Positions 1-4,856 of a stretch of DNA of 6,688 nt are shown piece by piece. Source of the DNA: Planctomycetota bacterium (lineage in GTDB: Bacteria; Planctomycetota; Phycisphaerae; WQYP01; JAJZKY01). Position 1 is the stretch's first letter; each line of letters starts with the position of its first letter. The notes under the pieces are model-generated. The model saw only the letters and a list, made by a program, of their open reading frames with translations, made no database searches and was not told where the DNA came from. The stretch spans positions 1-6,688 of the forward strand of contig JAJZKY010000261.1 of assembly GCA_021803885.1 (NCBI GenBank), read 5' to 3'. Made by a program: the position numbers and the translations under genes.

Positions 1-622
1 GATGTGAACAGAGTGCCCCTTGGAGCAGCGATCGGCCCAGCAGCAGGCATGTGAGCAGATCAGCGGTGAGTATTCCCTCTTCAAGCGGATCCGCACTGCG
101 GCAGCCGGCGACGATCCGGGCAAGAATCGCAGGATGAGCGGCCGGATATCGGGACACCAGCGGCAAAAGCCGACAGCGCGATCGTGCCAGCTTCAGCAGC
201 GGGCGCAGCTCGCGATGATCGATGCGCTCATAGGCCAGCACCGTCGTGGGGGACGAAAATATCCCGGTGATCAGATCCATGCCGGCCAGGATTTCCGCCG
301 GGTTTATTTTTGCACAGATGGCGCCGATACGCGATTCAGGAATGATGGACAGGGCGCTGATAATGATTTTTTTAATTTTCCGCCCGCTTATCGACGCCGT
401 CTGATTCGCCAGCGAAGGAAACTGCGGATGCGTCTGGCCCAGATCGGCGGCCGCCAGATACTCGCAAAGCTGCCTGCGGTCGGCGGGGTGCGGGGGTGCG
501 TCACGGTGTGGATCCATCGTAACGGGCGGAATATCGGGCAGTTGCCAACCGGGCGGCCCGAAATAGATTCCCCCGATCATGGGGTTGAGGAGAGGCCGAA
601 ATCCAGCGGTCAATAATCGCAT
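1..622 (-). CDS. Hypothetical protein, C-terminus cut off by window edge
   Basis: An open minus-strand frame gives 207 residues without a stop before the window ends, so only the N-terminal part is visible. I do not recognise the family. The start chosen is the ATG at 622, because an in-frame TAG lies three codons upstream; ATG 580 (residue 15) is an alternative. Neither has a Shine-Dalgarno sequence. Residues 15-50 are rich in Gly and Pro. From about residue 85 onward the protein becomes rich in Leu, Ile, Ala and Arg, suggesting alpha-helices, without an obvious transmembrane segment or signal peptide. Codons strongly favour G or C in third position. The opposite-strand frame (20-616) reads as an Arg/Gln-rich sequence typical of an antisense shadow, which supports the minus reading. 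It follows the globin gene on the same strand after a structured 194-nt gap. No function can be assigned. Confidence 0.6.
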   Translation of the reverse strand, partial: MRLLTAGFRPLLNPMIGGIYFGPPGWQLPDIPPVTMDPHRDAPPHPADRRQLCEYLAAADLGQTHPQFPSLANQTASISGRKIKKIIISALSIIPESRIGAICAKINPAEILAGMDLITGIFSSPTTVLAYERIDHRELRPLLKLARSRCRLLPLVSRYPAAHPAILARIVAGCRSADPLEEGILTADLLTCLLLGRSLLQGALCSH

Positions 623-630
623 TGAGTGCT

Positions 631-636
631 ATTTTA
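631..636 (-). promoter_or_regulatory. Possible -10 box of the 1-622 gene
   Basis: On the minus strand TAAAAT (5 of 6 to TATAAT) ends 8 nt before the ATG at 622. That would put the transcript start at or next to the start codon, consistent with a leaderless mRNA and the lack of a ribosome binding site. There is no good -35 box: the hexamer 17 nt upstream is CTGGCT, a weak match. Confidence 0.25.
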
Positions 637-750
637 TGCGATGATGAACTTCCAGCCAGTGTGGGCGTATCGCCAGTCTCCGATTTCGCTGGATTTTTTG
701 CATGCCGGTGCAGATGCCGTTTCGCCGTCGGGCGCGATCAGCGCGTTGGT

Positions 751-785
751 CGGTGCATTCACCCAAACAGTTGGGGAATGCACCG
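751..785. repeat. Strong hairpin: 15 paired bases, one bulge, tetraloop
   Basis: The arm at 751-760 (CGGTGCATTC) is perfectly complementary to 776-785. After a single bulged A at 761, CCCAA (762-766) pairs with TTGGG (771-775) around the loop ACAG. Two more G-C pairs (748-749 with 788-789) are possible across a small internal loop. Neither strand has a T-run after the stem, so it is not a canonical intrinsic terminator. It could be a 3'-end stabiliser, a Rho-assisted terminator or a protein-binding dyad. Confidence 0.75.
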
Positions 786-804
786 GACCGAAATCGGCGT
801 TCGA

Positions 805-835
805 CGACATCGGCGATCAATGACCGACGATGTCG
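805..835. repeat. 8-bp inverted repeat enclosing the globin stop codon
   Basis: CGACATCG (805-812) is the exact reverse complement of 828-835. The 15-nt loop contains the globin TGA stop (817-819). In the globin mRNA this would form a stem-loop across the end of the reading frame, 19 nt before the 751-785 hairpin. No T-run follows it. Confidence 0.5.
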
Positions 836-1284
836 GATTTCATCGGAGCGAGCAGATCGATGAGTTCCTGCTGTGCGACCGGTGTGACATGTTCTTCTTT
901 CAGCGTAGCGGAAAAATCGCCCATGAAGGCATTCCACTGGGCGTCGGTAATGCGCATTCCTTTGTGGGCCTGATACATGTCCGGGCCGGTGTAGACCTGC
1001 GGTCCGCCGGAAAGCTGCCCGATCTGGTTAACGAGCGCCGTCTGCAGTTTTGCGATATTGGCATGGGCAAATCGGCCGTTGATACGTGGATCTTTGCTGA
1101 CGTTGATCAGGAATGCATGGACGACTGTGGTAATTCCCTGCTGCCCGCCAAGCTGGCTGTAAAGACTCGGCGCCGCCATATTGGAAGTGGATTGTGCACA
1201 GCCACCCAAGAGGACCGCCGCCACCAGAGCCGTGGGAAGCACCGCCATCGAGCGTACTGACCGTAGAACACTTTGATGCCGCAC
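817..1284 (-). CDS. Lipoprotein group I truncated hemoglobin
   Basis: A small heme protein of the group I truncated hemoglobin family (2-on-2 globin), 155 residues from GTG 1284. Residues 1-28 form a lipoprotein signal: basic n-region, hydrophobic stretch, then a lipobox LGGC with Cys29 as the lipidation site, so the globin should face the periplasm or outer surface. The globin domain starts at LYSQLGG and carries the helix-CD Phe72, the SGGPQVYTG motif near 92-100, and His107 in the YQAHKGM segment as proximal heme ligand. Aligned from memory to Mycobacterium tuberculosis HbN, the distal positions B10, E7 and E11 are Leu59, Leu80 and Leu84, where HbN has Tyr, Leu and Gln. Function is inferred: O2 or NO binding or redox chemistry at the envelope. 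It lies 124 nt after the aldo/keto reductase gene, with no clear promoter of its own in the gap. Confidence 0.9.
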   Translation of the reverse strand: MRHQSVLRSVRSMAVLPTALVAAVLLGGCAQSTSNMAAPSLYSQLGGQQGITTVVHAFLINVSKDPRINGRFAHANIAKLQTALVNQIGQLSGGPQVYTGPDMYQAHKGMRITDAQWNAFMGDFSATLKEEHVTPVAQQELIDLLAPMKSDIVGH

Positions 1285-1290
1285 TGGGAA

Positions 1291-1296
1291 CTCCTT
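1291..1296 (-). promoter_or_regulatory. Ribosome binding site that decides the globin start
   Basis: A perfect AAGGAG lies 6 nt before GTG 1284. The upstream in-frame ATG at 1299 would place this sequence inside the gene as codons 2-3 and has no ribosome binding site of its own. I therefore prefer GTG 1284; the choice removes five residues from the signal-peptide n-region and does not affect the mature protein. Confidence 0.65.
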
Positions 1297-1408
1297 CATT
1301 GATACCAGACGACCGGAAACGCCGACCCTCGCGGCCGGATATCGCCTCCGCCGGATGATGTGATAACAGCGCGCCGCGGGTTAGGCAAGCCTGAGAAGGT
1401 GCCCGGCA

Positions 1409-2407
1409 TCAGACCACCAGAGGATCAAACGCCCGGCGGATGGCCTTGCATTCGTCAGGTGTGAGGGTGAAGGTCATGGCGTAGGCGTTGGAACGGGCCT
1501 GCTCGACATTTCGCGCACCAACCAGGGCGGCGGTGATCCCCGGAACCTGCATGGTGTAATTGATGATGATCTGGGCAAAATTGGCCTTGTATCGATCAGC
1601 GATCGGCCGGATCGATTCGAGTGCGGCGATAATTTTCTGCCGGTTTTCAACCGTGAAGAGCTTGTGTTCATTGCGATGATCGCCCGGGGGGAATTTCCGA
1701 TCCGGGGTAACCTTGCCGGTCAGCAGACCTCGTTCCAGCGGAGAATAAACGATGACACCGATCTGGTTTTTCTGGCAGAACGGGAGTATTTCCTGCTCAA
1801 TGCCCCGGCGCACGACGCTGTACGGCGGCTGCAGGCTCGCGAGTTGCCCGGCCTTCATCGCCTGCTTCATCTGGTCAACGCTGTAGTTGCTTACGCCGAT
1901 GGCCCGCACCTTGCCGGCCTTGCGGAGTTTTTCCATGGCGGACATGGAGTCTTCAAATGGAGTCGAGGTATCGGGCCAGTGAATCTGGTAAAGATCGATG
2001 TAGTCGGTCTTGAGTCGCTTGAGGCTCTGCTCGACTTCCCACGCAATGCTTGCGGGGCGCGAATTTTTGCGGATCACCACATCCCGGCCGTCGGGTGTTT
2101 TCTGATTCCACGGGTCAACGCCCGCACCCTCGGGGTCGTCCCAGCGCATACCGCATTTGGTGGCAATGATCACTTTATCGCGCGGATAGCCAGCGATGGC
2201 CCTGCCTACGAGCGTTTCGCTGTGGCCCATTCCATAGATGGCGGCGGTGTCGATGCTGGTAACGCCCGCATCGATTGAGGCCCGAATCGCATCGATCGAT
2301 TGGTGATCATCGGCACCTCCCCACATCCATCCGCCGACGGCCCATGCACCAAAGATCATGGGTGTCACTCTCAAACCGGATTTACCCAATTCACGCGTCG
2401 GCATCAT
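1409..2407 (-). CDS. Aldo/keto reductase, IolS-like (AKR11-type)
   Basis: A soluble NADP(H)-dependent oxidoreductase with an (alpha/beta)8 barrel, 332 residues, full length for the family. The catalytic tetrad is visible: Asp53 and Tyr58 in SIDTAAIYG, Lys84 in IATKCG, and His143 in YQIHWPD. Other landmarks are GVSNYS (171-176), YSPLERGLLTGK (221-232), the FPPGDHRNE segment (239-247), which resembles Bacillus IolS, and GARNVEQ (297-303), which in this family binds the cofactor's adenosine phosphate. Family knowledge suggests reduction of aldehydes or sugar-like carbonyls; the substrate cannot be told from sequence. The start has tandem ATGs at 2407 and 2404, with AAAAGGAG ending 9 nt upstream. 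It has its own promoter with a dyad at 2473-2494. A 204-codon plus-strand frame inside it (1664-2278) is a shadow. Confidence 0.95.
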   Translation of the reverse strand: MMPTRELGKSGLRVTPMIFGAWAVGGWMWGGADDHQSIDAIRASIDAGVTSIDTAAIYGMGHSETLVGRAIAGYPRDKVIIATKCGMRWDDPEGAGVDPWNQKTPDGRDVVIRKNSRPASIAWEVEQSLKRLKTDYIDLYQIHWPDTSTPFEDSMSAMEKLRKAGKVRAIGVSNYSVDQMKQAMKAGQLASLQPPYSVVRRGIEQEILPFCQKNQIGVIVYSPLERGLLTGKVTPDRKFPPGDHRNEHKLFTVENRQKIIAALESIRPIADRYKANFAQIIINYTMQVPGITAALVGARNVEQARSNAYAMTFTLTPDECKAIRRAFDPLVV

Positions 2408-2465
2408 GATGAGTGCTCCTTTTATTCTGGGCCTGCATCGCTTCAGCGAGTTCTATCGATGATTA

Positions 2466-2494
2466 TCTATAGTTGACCCTATGGGGAGTGTCAA
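2466..2494 (-). promoter_or_regulatory. Promoter of the aldo/keto reductase gene
   Basis: The minus strand shows a perfect -35 TTGACA (2489-2494), a 17-nt spacer and a -10 TATAGA (2466-2471, 4 of 6). A second -10 option, GATAAT (2462-2467, 5 of 6), would give a 21-nt spacer, of the stretched type used by MerR-activated promoters. Transcription would begin near 2455-2460, leaving a leader of about 50 nt. Confidence 0.6.
2473..2494. promoter_or_regulatory. Imperfect palindrome overlapping the -35 box, possible MerR-type operator
   Basis: Two half-sites, TTGACACT and TTGACCCT, face each other across a 6-nt centre, covering the -35 element and most of the spacer. MerR-family regulators typically bind such a dyad between -35 and -10, and aldo/keto reductases are frequent targets of stress-sensing MerR proteins. 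No regulator gene lies in this window. Confidence 0.4.
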
Positions 2495-2500
2495 ATATCC

Positions 2501-2521
2501 CCGCCGTGAACGGCAAGGCGG
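2501..2521. repeat. Small stem-loops between Kdo hydroxylase and reductase genes
   Basis: CCGCC (2501-2505) pairs with GGCGG (2517-2521). A competing hairpin, GCCG with CGGC (2503-2514), has the loop TGAA. There is no T-run, so it is at best a weak 3' end for the Kdo hydroxylase message. It lies just upstream of the reductase -35 box. The rest of the 222-nt gap holds only a 5-bp stem, TACGG-7 nt-CCGTA, near 2533. Confidence 0.25.
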
Positions 2522-2629
2522 AGAGGCTGGAACTACGGGATGGTTCCGTACTTGAATGATGTGGATTTGAAGAGGACGCCCGCCAAGGCAAACCAATGAA
2601 ACCCGGGCAGATCAACCCGTCTACTTCAG

Positions 2630-3508
2630 TTACACCAGTGCCCGGCCCGCCATGCGTTCCAATACGCGTAGCGGCGATTTTTCCGGGTCGCGCATCGCCC
2701 CCACCGGGAGACGGTAGGTCTGCTCCAGCAGATACTGCCCGGCATCGACGGCGTGGAGCACCTCATCGGTGAAGCAGAGCCATGTGCACTGTGCCGGGAA
2801 ACTGAAGGCACTCTGCGGAGCGGTTTTCTGATAATGGTCGTCCATCTTCCCCTGATCGTGAAGCTGCAGCATGTAATGGTCGTACATCGTGCGTTTTGTG
2901 CGGGTAACCCGAAAAAGATATTGTAGCGCCAATGATCCCGGAAATGGCGGCTTGAGCCGGGGGAAAAATTTCTGGGCAAACCCGGCAAACGGCTCGCCGA
3001 TGCGCCAATCCCGTCCCTTGCCGTGAGGATTGACATTGCAGAAAACGCGGATGATACGATTTCCCTGCACGGGGCGGGCGGGGAACTGGTCGGGATGAAG
3101 GCGGGTGTCGTCCTTGGTGATTTTTGCGGGCCGCCCTTTGATCTCCACAGGGCGATAGCTGGTGCGGCCCCGTATCAGAGCCGGTTTGTAGCGCGGAAAG
3201 AGATTCTGCAATAATGATGTGGTGGAATCGGCATAGCGCTGCAGCATGGCGGCCAGTGCGGCCTTATCCGCCGATTCACCTTCCATACCCTGAATTTTGC
3301 CGGTATTTGAATCGTAACTGATATTTTTTGCCGCCCCGTTACTCCAAGATGGGGTAAGGAATTTCTTCTCCTCATCATGAAATTGGAACGTAAGCTGCGG
3401 CAGAAACACCACCTTGCCGGATTCCATTGCGTCGGTCGCAAGCTCCTGACGTGAAGAATCCAGCGCCTCATCCCAACGGGTCAGGGGTAACTCGAATAGA
3501 CGATCCAT
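2630..3508 (-). CDS. kdoO: Kdo hydroxylase (Fe(II)/2-oxoglutarate dioxygenase, KdoO family)
   Basis: Members of this family hydroxylate carbon 3 of the 3-deoxy-D-manno-octulosonic acid (Kdo) sugar on Kdo2-lipid A, giving Ko, using Fe(II), O2 and 2-oxoglutarate at the cytoplasmic face during LPS core assembly. The 292-residue protein is full length. Diagnostic stretches are RTSYRPVEIKGR (115-126), KDDTRLHPDQFPARP (132-146), RVFCNVNPHGK (154-164), YDHYMLQLHD (209-218) and LEQTYRLPVGAM ending in LERMAGRALV. His138 and Asp140 form the HxD part of the iron site; His252 in FTDEVLHAVDAGQ is the likely distal His. ATG 3508 is preceded by AAAGGA at a 6-nt spacing and by a good promoter. No other LPS gene lies nearby, so it is an isolated modifier gene here. 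Assignment is from recalled family motifs; the exact acceptor in this organism is inferred. Confidence 0.9.
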   Translation of the reverse strand: MDRLFELPLTRWDEALDSSRQELATDAMESGKVVFLPQLTFQFHDEEKKFLTPSWSNGAAKNISYDSNTGKIQGMEGESADKAALAAMLQRYADSTTSLLQNLFPRYKPALIRGRTSYRPVEIKGRPAKITKDDTRLHPDQFPARPVQGNRIIRVFCNVNPHGKGRDWRIGEPFAGFAQKFFPRLKPPFPGSLALQYLFRVTRTKRTMYDHYMLQLHDQGKMDDHYQKTAPQSAFSFPAQCTWLCFTDEVLHAVDAGQYLLEQTYRLPVGAMRDPEKSPLRVLERMAGRALV

Positions 3509-3535
3509 GAAACATCCTTTCCATCGAATGGCAAA

Positions 3536-3563
3536 ATTCTAGCGGCAAGTTATGAACTGACAA
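3536..3563 (-). promoter_or_regulatory. kdoO: Promoter of the Kdo hydroxylase gene
   Basis: On the minus strand TTGTCA (3558-3563, 5 of 6) and TAGAAT (3536-3541, 5 of 6) are separated by 16 nt. Transcription would begin near 3529, giving a leader of about 20 nt with the AAAGGA ribosome site at 3515-3520. Confidence 0.55.
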
Positions 3564-3586
3564 AGTCTCCGTCCGCGGCATGCGGC

Positions 3587-3601
3587 CCGGCGATGCAGCG
3601 G
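3587..3601 (+). repeat. 15-nt direct repeat, left copy
   Basis: CCGGCGATGCAGCGG occurs here and again, identically, at 4827-4841. The two copies bracket the PIN/partner gene pair. Identity does not extend beyond the 15 nt. Confidence 0.5.
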
Positions 3602-3878
3602 TAATTCCCGCGGGCGGTGGAGATGCGATCACTTGGATCGGGTTTTCAGGCGCTGCGGCTCCGTGTGCAGGAACCTGCCAGATGCAGCGGATGGCGGCAG
3701 ATAGGTGGCGCGTGGCTTTGTTTCGGTGGGCCCCGTGCGGTAAACTCTAGTCTGGACGCACCGGTTGGTGGCTTACTTGCGATCGCCCTTGAAGGAAACG
3801 TCGTGGAGGGGAGCGGAAGCGCCCAGCGGCAGCGGGGCAGGCTCGCCGCCGAGAATGGGACGCGCACGATAAACTGTA

Positions 3879-3892
3879 CCGTGTGCACGCGG
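3879..3892. promoter_or_regulatory. Dyad upstream of the PIN gene, possible operator
   Basis: CCGTGTGCACGCGG is a 14-nt palindrome apart from one mismatched pair, centred on GTGCAC and 72 nt before the PIN start. Toxin-antitoxin units are often autoregulated through such dyads, but short palindromes are common by chance. Confidence 0.2.
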
Positions 3893-3964
3893 ATGGCTCT
3901 CGGAACGCGTCGGTAACGCACGAACGAGTTGTTCTCAGGCTGGTGAAAGGATGGGCGATTTATC

Positions 3965-4450
3965 GTGAAGGCGGCCGGCAAAAAGCGGGTGTACTTGGAG
4001 ACAACTGTCATCAGCTATCTGGCGGCGAGGCCGAGCCGCGATCTGGTGACCGCGGCGCACCAGCAGATAACCGTCGAATGGTGGCATGATCGGCGGGCAC
4101 ACTTCGACGTTTTTGTCTCCAGCCTCGTGCTGGAGGAATTGCGGCGTGGCGACGTGGACGCAGCCGACCGACGCGCGAATCTGATCAGCGGAATAAAGGT
4201 GGTAGGCCTCAATACCGATGTAGCGCGTTTGGCTCGTGACCTTGTGGAGTTGAAGGCAATCCCCCGTGCCGCGTCGGCGGACGCGTTGCATGTGGCGGCC
4301 GCAGCAGCTCACCGGATGGATTTTCTTGTGACGTGGAATTGCAGCCACATCAACAACGCGCAGATGATCGATAAAATGCGCAGGATCTGCGACCTGAAAG
4401 GTTTTAGTTGCCCGGTGATCTGTACGCCGGAAGAATTATCAGGAGCTTGA
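3965..4450 (+). CDS. VapC-like PIN-domain protein, probable toxin
   Basis: PIN domains of the VapC type are metal-dependent ribonucleases, usually the toxin of a type II toxin-antitoxin pair. This 161-residue protein has the distinctive opening VYLETTVISYLAARPSRD (9-26), where Glu12 occupies the place of the usual first Asp, followed by SSLVLEELRRGD (52-63, acidic Glu57/Glu58), the ASADALHVAAAAAHRMDFLVTWN segment (103-125) with Asp106 and Asp119, and SHINNA (127-132). All expected acidic positions are present, so it is probably active. The start is GTG 3965; an in-frame TGA at 3944-3946 prevents an earlier start. GAAAGG lies 14 nt upstream, rather far, and a tiny frame from ATG 3951 ends on a TGA overlapping this GTG. 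GTG 3989 is an alternative start. The short partner begins 2 nt after the stop. Confidence 0.9.
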   Translation: MKAAGKKRVYLETTVISYLAARPSRDLVTAAHQQITVEWWHDRRAHFDVFVSSLVLEELRRGDVDAADRRANLISGIKVVGLNTDVARLARDLVELKAIPRAASADALHVAAAAAHRMDFLVTWNCSHINNAQMIDKMRRICDLKGFSCPVICTPEELSGA

Positions 4451-4452
4451 TC

Positions 4453-4689
4453 ATGTATTGTGATCCGATAGTGAAAAAGGTTCGTGCGGTTCGGCAAAAA
4501 TTGCTGCGGGATTGCCACAACAATCTTGACGAGCTCATTGCTTTTGTGGAAGGGGCGGCTGGCGATCGTCATGGGGGCGCACCCAAAGCACACCCCGGCG
4601 TGACGGTTTACCGGAACGCGGCCCGCCGTCGCACTGCGGCTTCGCCCCAAGTACGCCGCCACCGTGCCGGCGCCAAAGGCAAAACCTGA
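4453..4689 (+). CDS. Short partner of the PIN protein, probable antitoxin
   Basis: A 78-residue protein starting at ATG 4453, only 2 nt after the PIN stop. Its ribosome site AGGAG (4441-4445, 7-nt spacing) lies inside the PIN gene's last codons, so translation is probably coupled. The N-terminus MYCDPIVKKVRAVRQKLL, followed by NNLDELIAFVE, resembles the short conserved proteins I recall next to LETTVISYL-type PIN genes (consensus roughly M-CDPIVEEVRK-RE, then a Tyr/Asn-Asp-Leu segment). The last 40 residues are rich in Arg, Ala and Gly, do not match the usual short basic or Pro-rich tail I remember, and may be divergent or partly decayed. It has no recognisable DNA-binding domain. An antitoxin role is inferred from position and N-terminal resemblance. 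A 15-codon longer frame from 4408 is possible but overlaps the PIN gene. Confidence 0.7.
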   Translation: MYCDPIVKKVRAVRQKLLRDCHNNLDELIAFVEGAAGDRHGGAPKAHPGVTVYRNAARRRTAASPQVRRHRAGAKGKT

Positions 4690-4691
4690 CC

Positions 4692-4705
4692 GACCCCGAC
4701 GGGTC
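4692..4705. repeat. Small hairpin just after the PIN/partner unit
   Basis: GACCC (4692-4696) pairs with GGGTC (4701-4705) around the loop CGAC, 2 nt after the partner's stop codon. There is no T-run, so terminator function is uncertain. Confidence 0.3.
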
Positions 4706-4826
4706 CGTGCATCGCCCGGCGCTGAAGACGCGACCGGCAGGGCTTCGCTGCGTCGCGGCTGCGGGCTGGGAATTTCTATGCCGCAGAATCCACTCCGGCG
4801 TATCTGCAAAGCCCGATGCACCCCAA

Positions 4827-4841
4827 CCGGCGATGCAGCGG
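4827..4841 (+). repeat. 15-nt direct repeat, right copy
   Basis: Identical to 3587-3601. It lies just before the -10-like box and start codon of the TIM-barrel gene. The last 10 nt plus AT also match 3681-3692. Confidence 0.5.
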
Positions 4842-4842
4842 A

Positions 4843-4848
4843 TATATT
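4843..4848 (+). promoter_or_regulatory. Possible -10 box of the TIM-barrel gene
   Basis: TATATT (5 of 6 to TATAAT) ends 8 nt before ATG 4857, which would start the transcript at the start codon. No convincing -35 box and no ribosome binding site are seen, consistent with a leaderless message. Confidence 0.25.
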
Positions 4849-4856
4849 GCATCCCC

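Larger units (their letters stand above)
623..816. other. Structured intergenic region after the globin gene
   Basis: This 194-nt gap lies between two minus-strand genes. It holds a strong hairpin (751-785) and most of a second inverted repeat (805-835), plus a small dyad, CGCG-5 nt-CGCG, at 733-745. A plus-strand frame at 626-823 is open for 65 codons but has no ribosome binding site and runs through both repeats, so I do not call it a gene. Confidence 0.5.
3509..3964. other. 456-nt gene-free region between divergent genes
   Basis: It separates the minus-strand Kdo hydroxylase from the plus-strand PIN gene. It holds the hydroxylase promoter, one copy of a 15-nt repeat (3587-3601), a 10-nt partial copy (GATGCAGCGG, 3681-3690), a small dyad GCAGGAACCTGC (3667-3678) and a GTGCAC-centred dyad (3879-3892). 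The 99-codon plus frame at 3617-3916 and the minus frame at 3646-4011 have no ribosome site or recognisable motif and look like chance or antisense frames. I see no tRNA, transposase remnant or CRISPR. No strong promoter for the PIN gene is visible; TAAACT at 3742-3747 with TTGTTT 17 nt upstream is a weak option. Confidence 0.45.

Noticed and set aside
20..616. 198-codon plus-strand frame
   Set aside because: Antisense to the minus-strand hypothetical gene; Arg/Gln-rich composition, no ribosome site, no known motif.
671..698. Possible plus-strand terminator (CCAG/CTGG stem then six T)
   Set aside because: Only 4 bp with a 12-nt loop, and no plus-strand gene lies upstream to terminate.
626..823. 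65-codon plus-strand frame with plausible composition
   Set aside because: GTG start without a ribosome site, no family match, and it runs through both inverted repeats, which explain the sequence better.
622..1260. 212-codon plus-strand frame
   Set aside because: Lies over the globin gene, whose family motifs are unmistakable; Arg/Cys-rich shadow sequence.
1664..2278. 204-codon plus-strand frame
   Set aside because: Antisense to the aldo/keto reductase, which shows a full catalytic tetrad.
2626..3036. 136-codon minus frame overlapping the Kdo hydroxylase
   Set aside because: Out-of-frame shadow; the hydroxylase frame is intact and carries all family motifs, so this is not a frameshifted piece.
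3617..3916. 99-codon plus-strand frame in the gene-free region
   Set aside because: No ribosome site, no recognisable domain, and low-complexity Gly/Arg/Ala composition.
4707..4856. 50-codon N-terminal extension of the TIM-barrel protein
   Set aside because: Reads as Arg/Cys-rich sequence without family resemblance; the barrel begins at ATG 4857, and the second 15-nt repeat lies within the extension.
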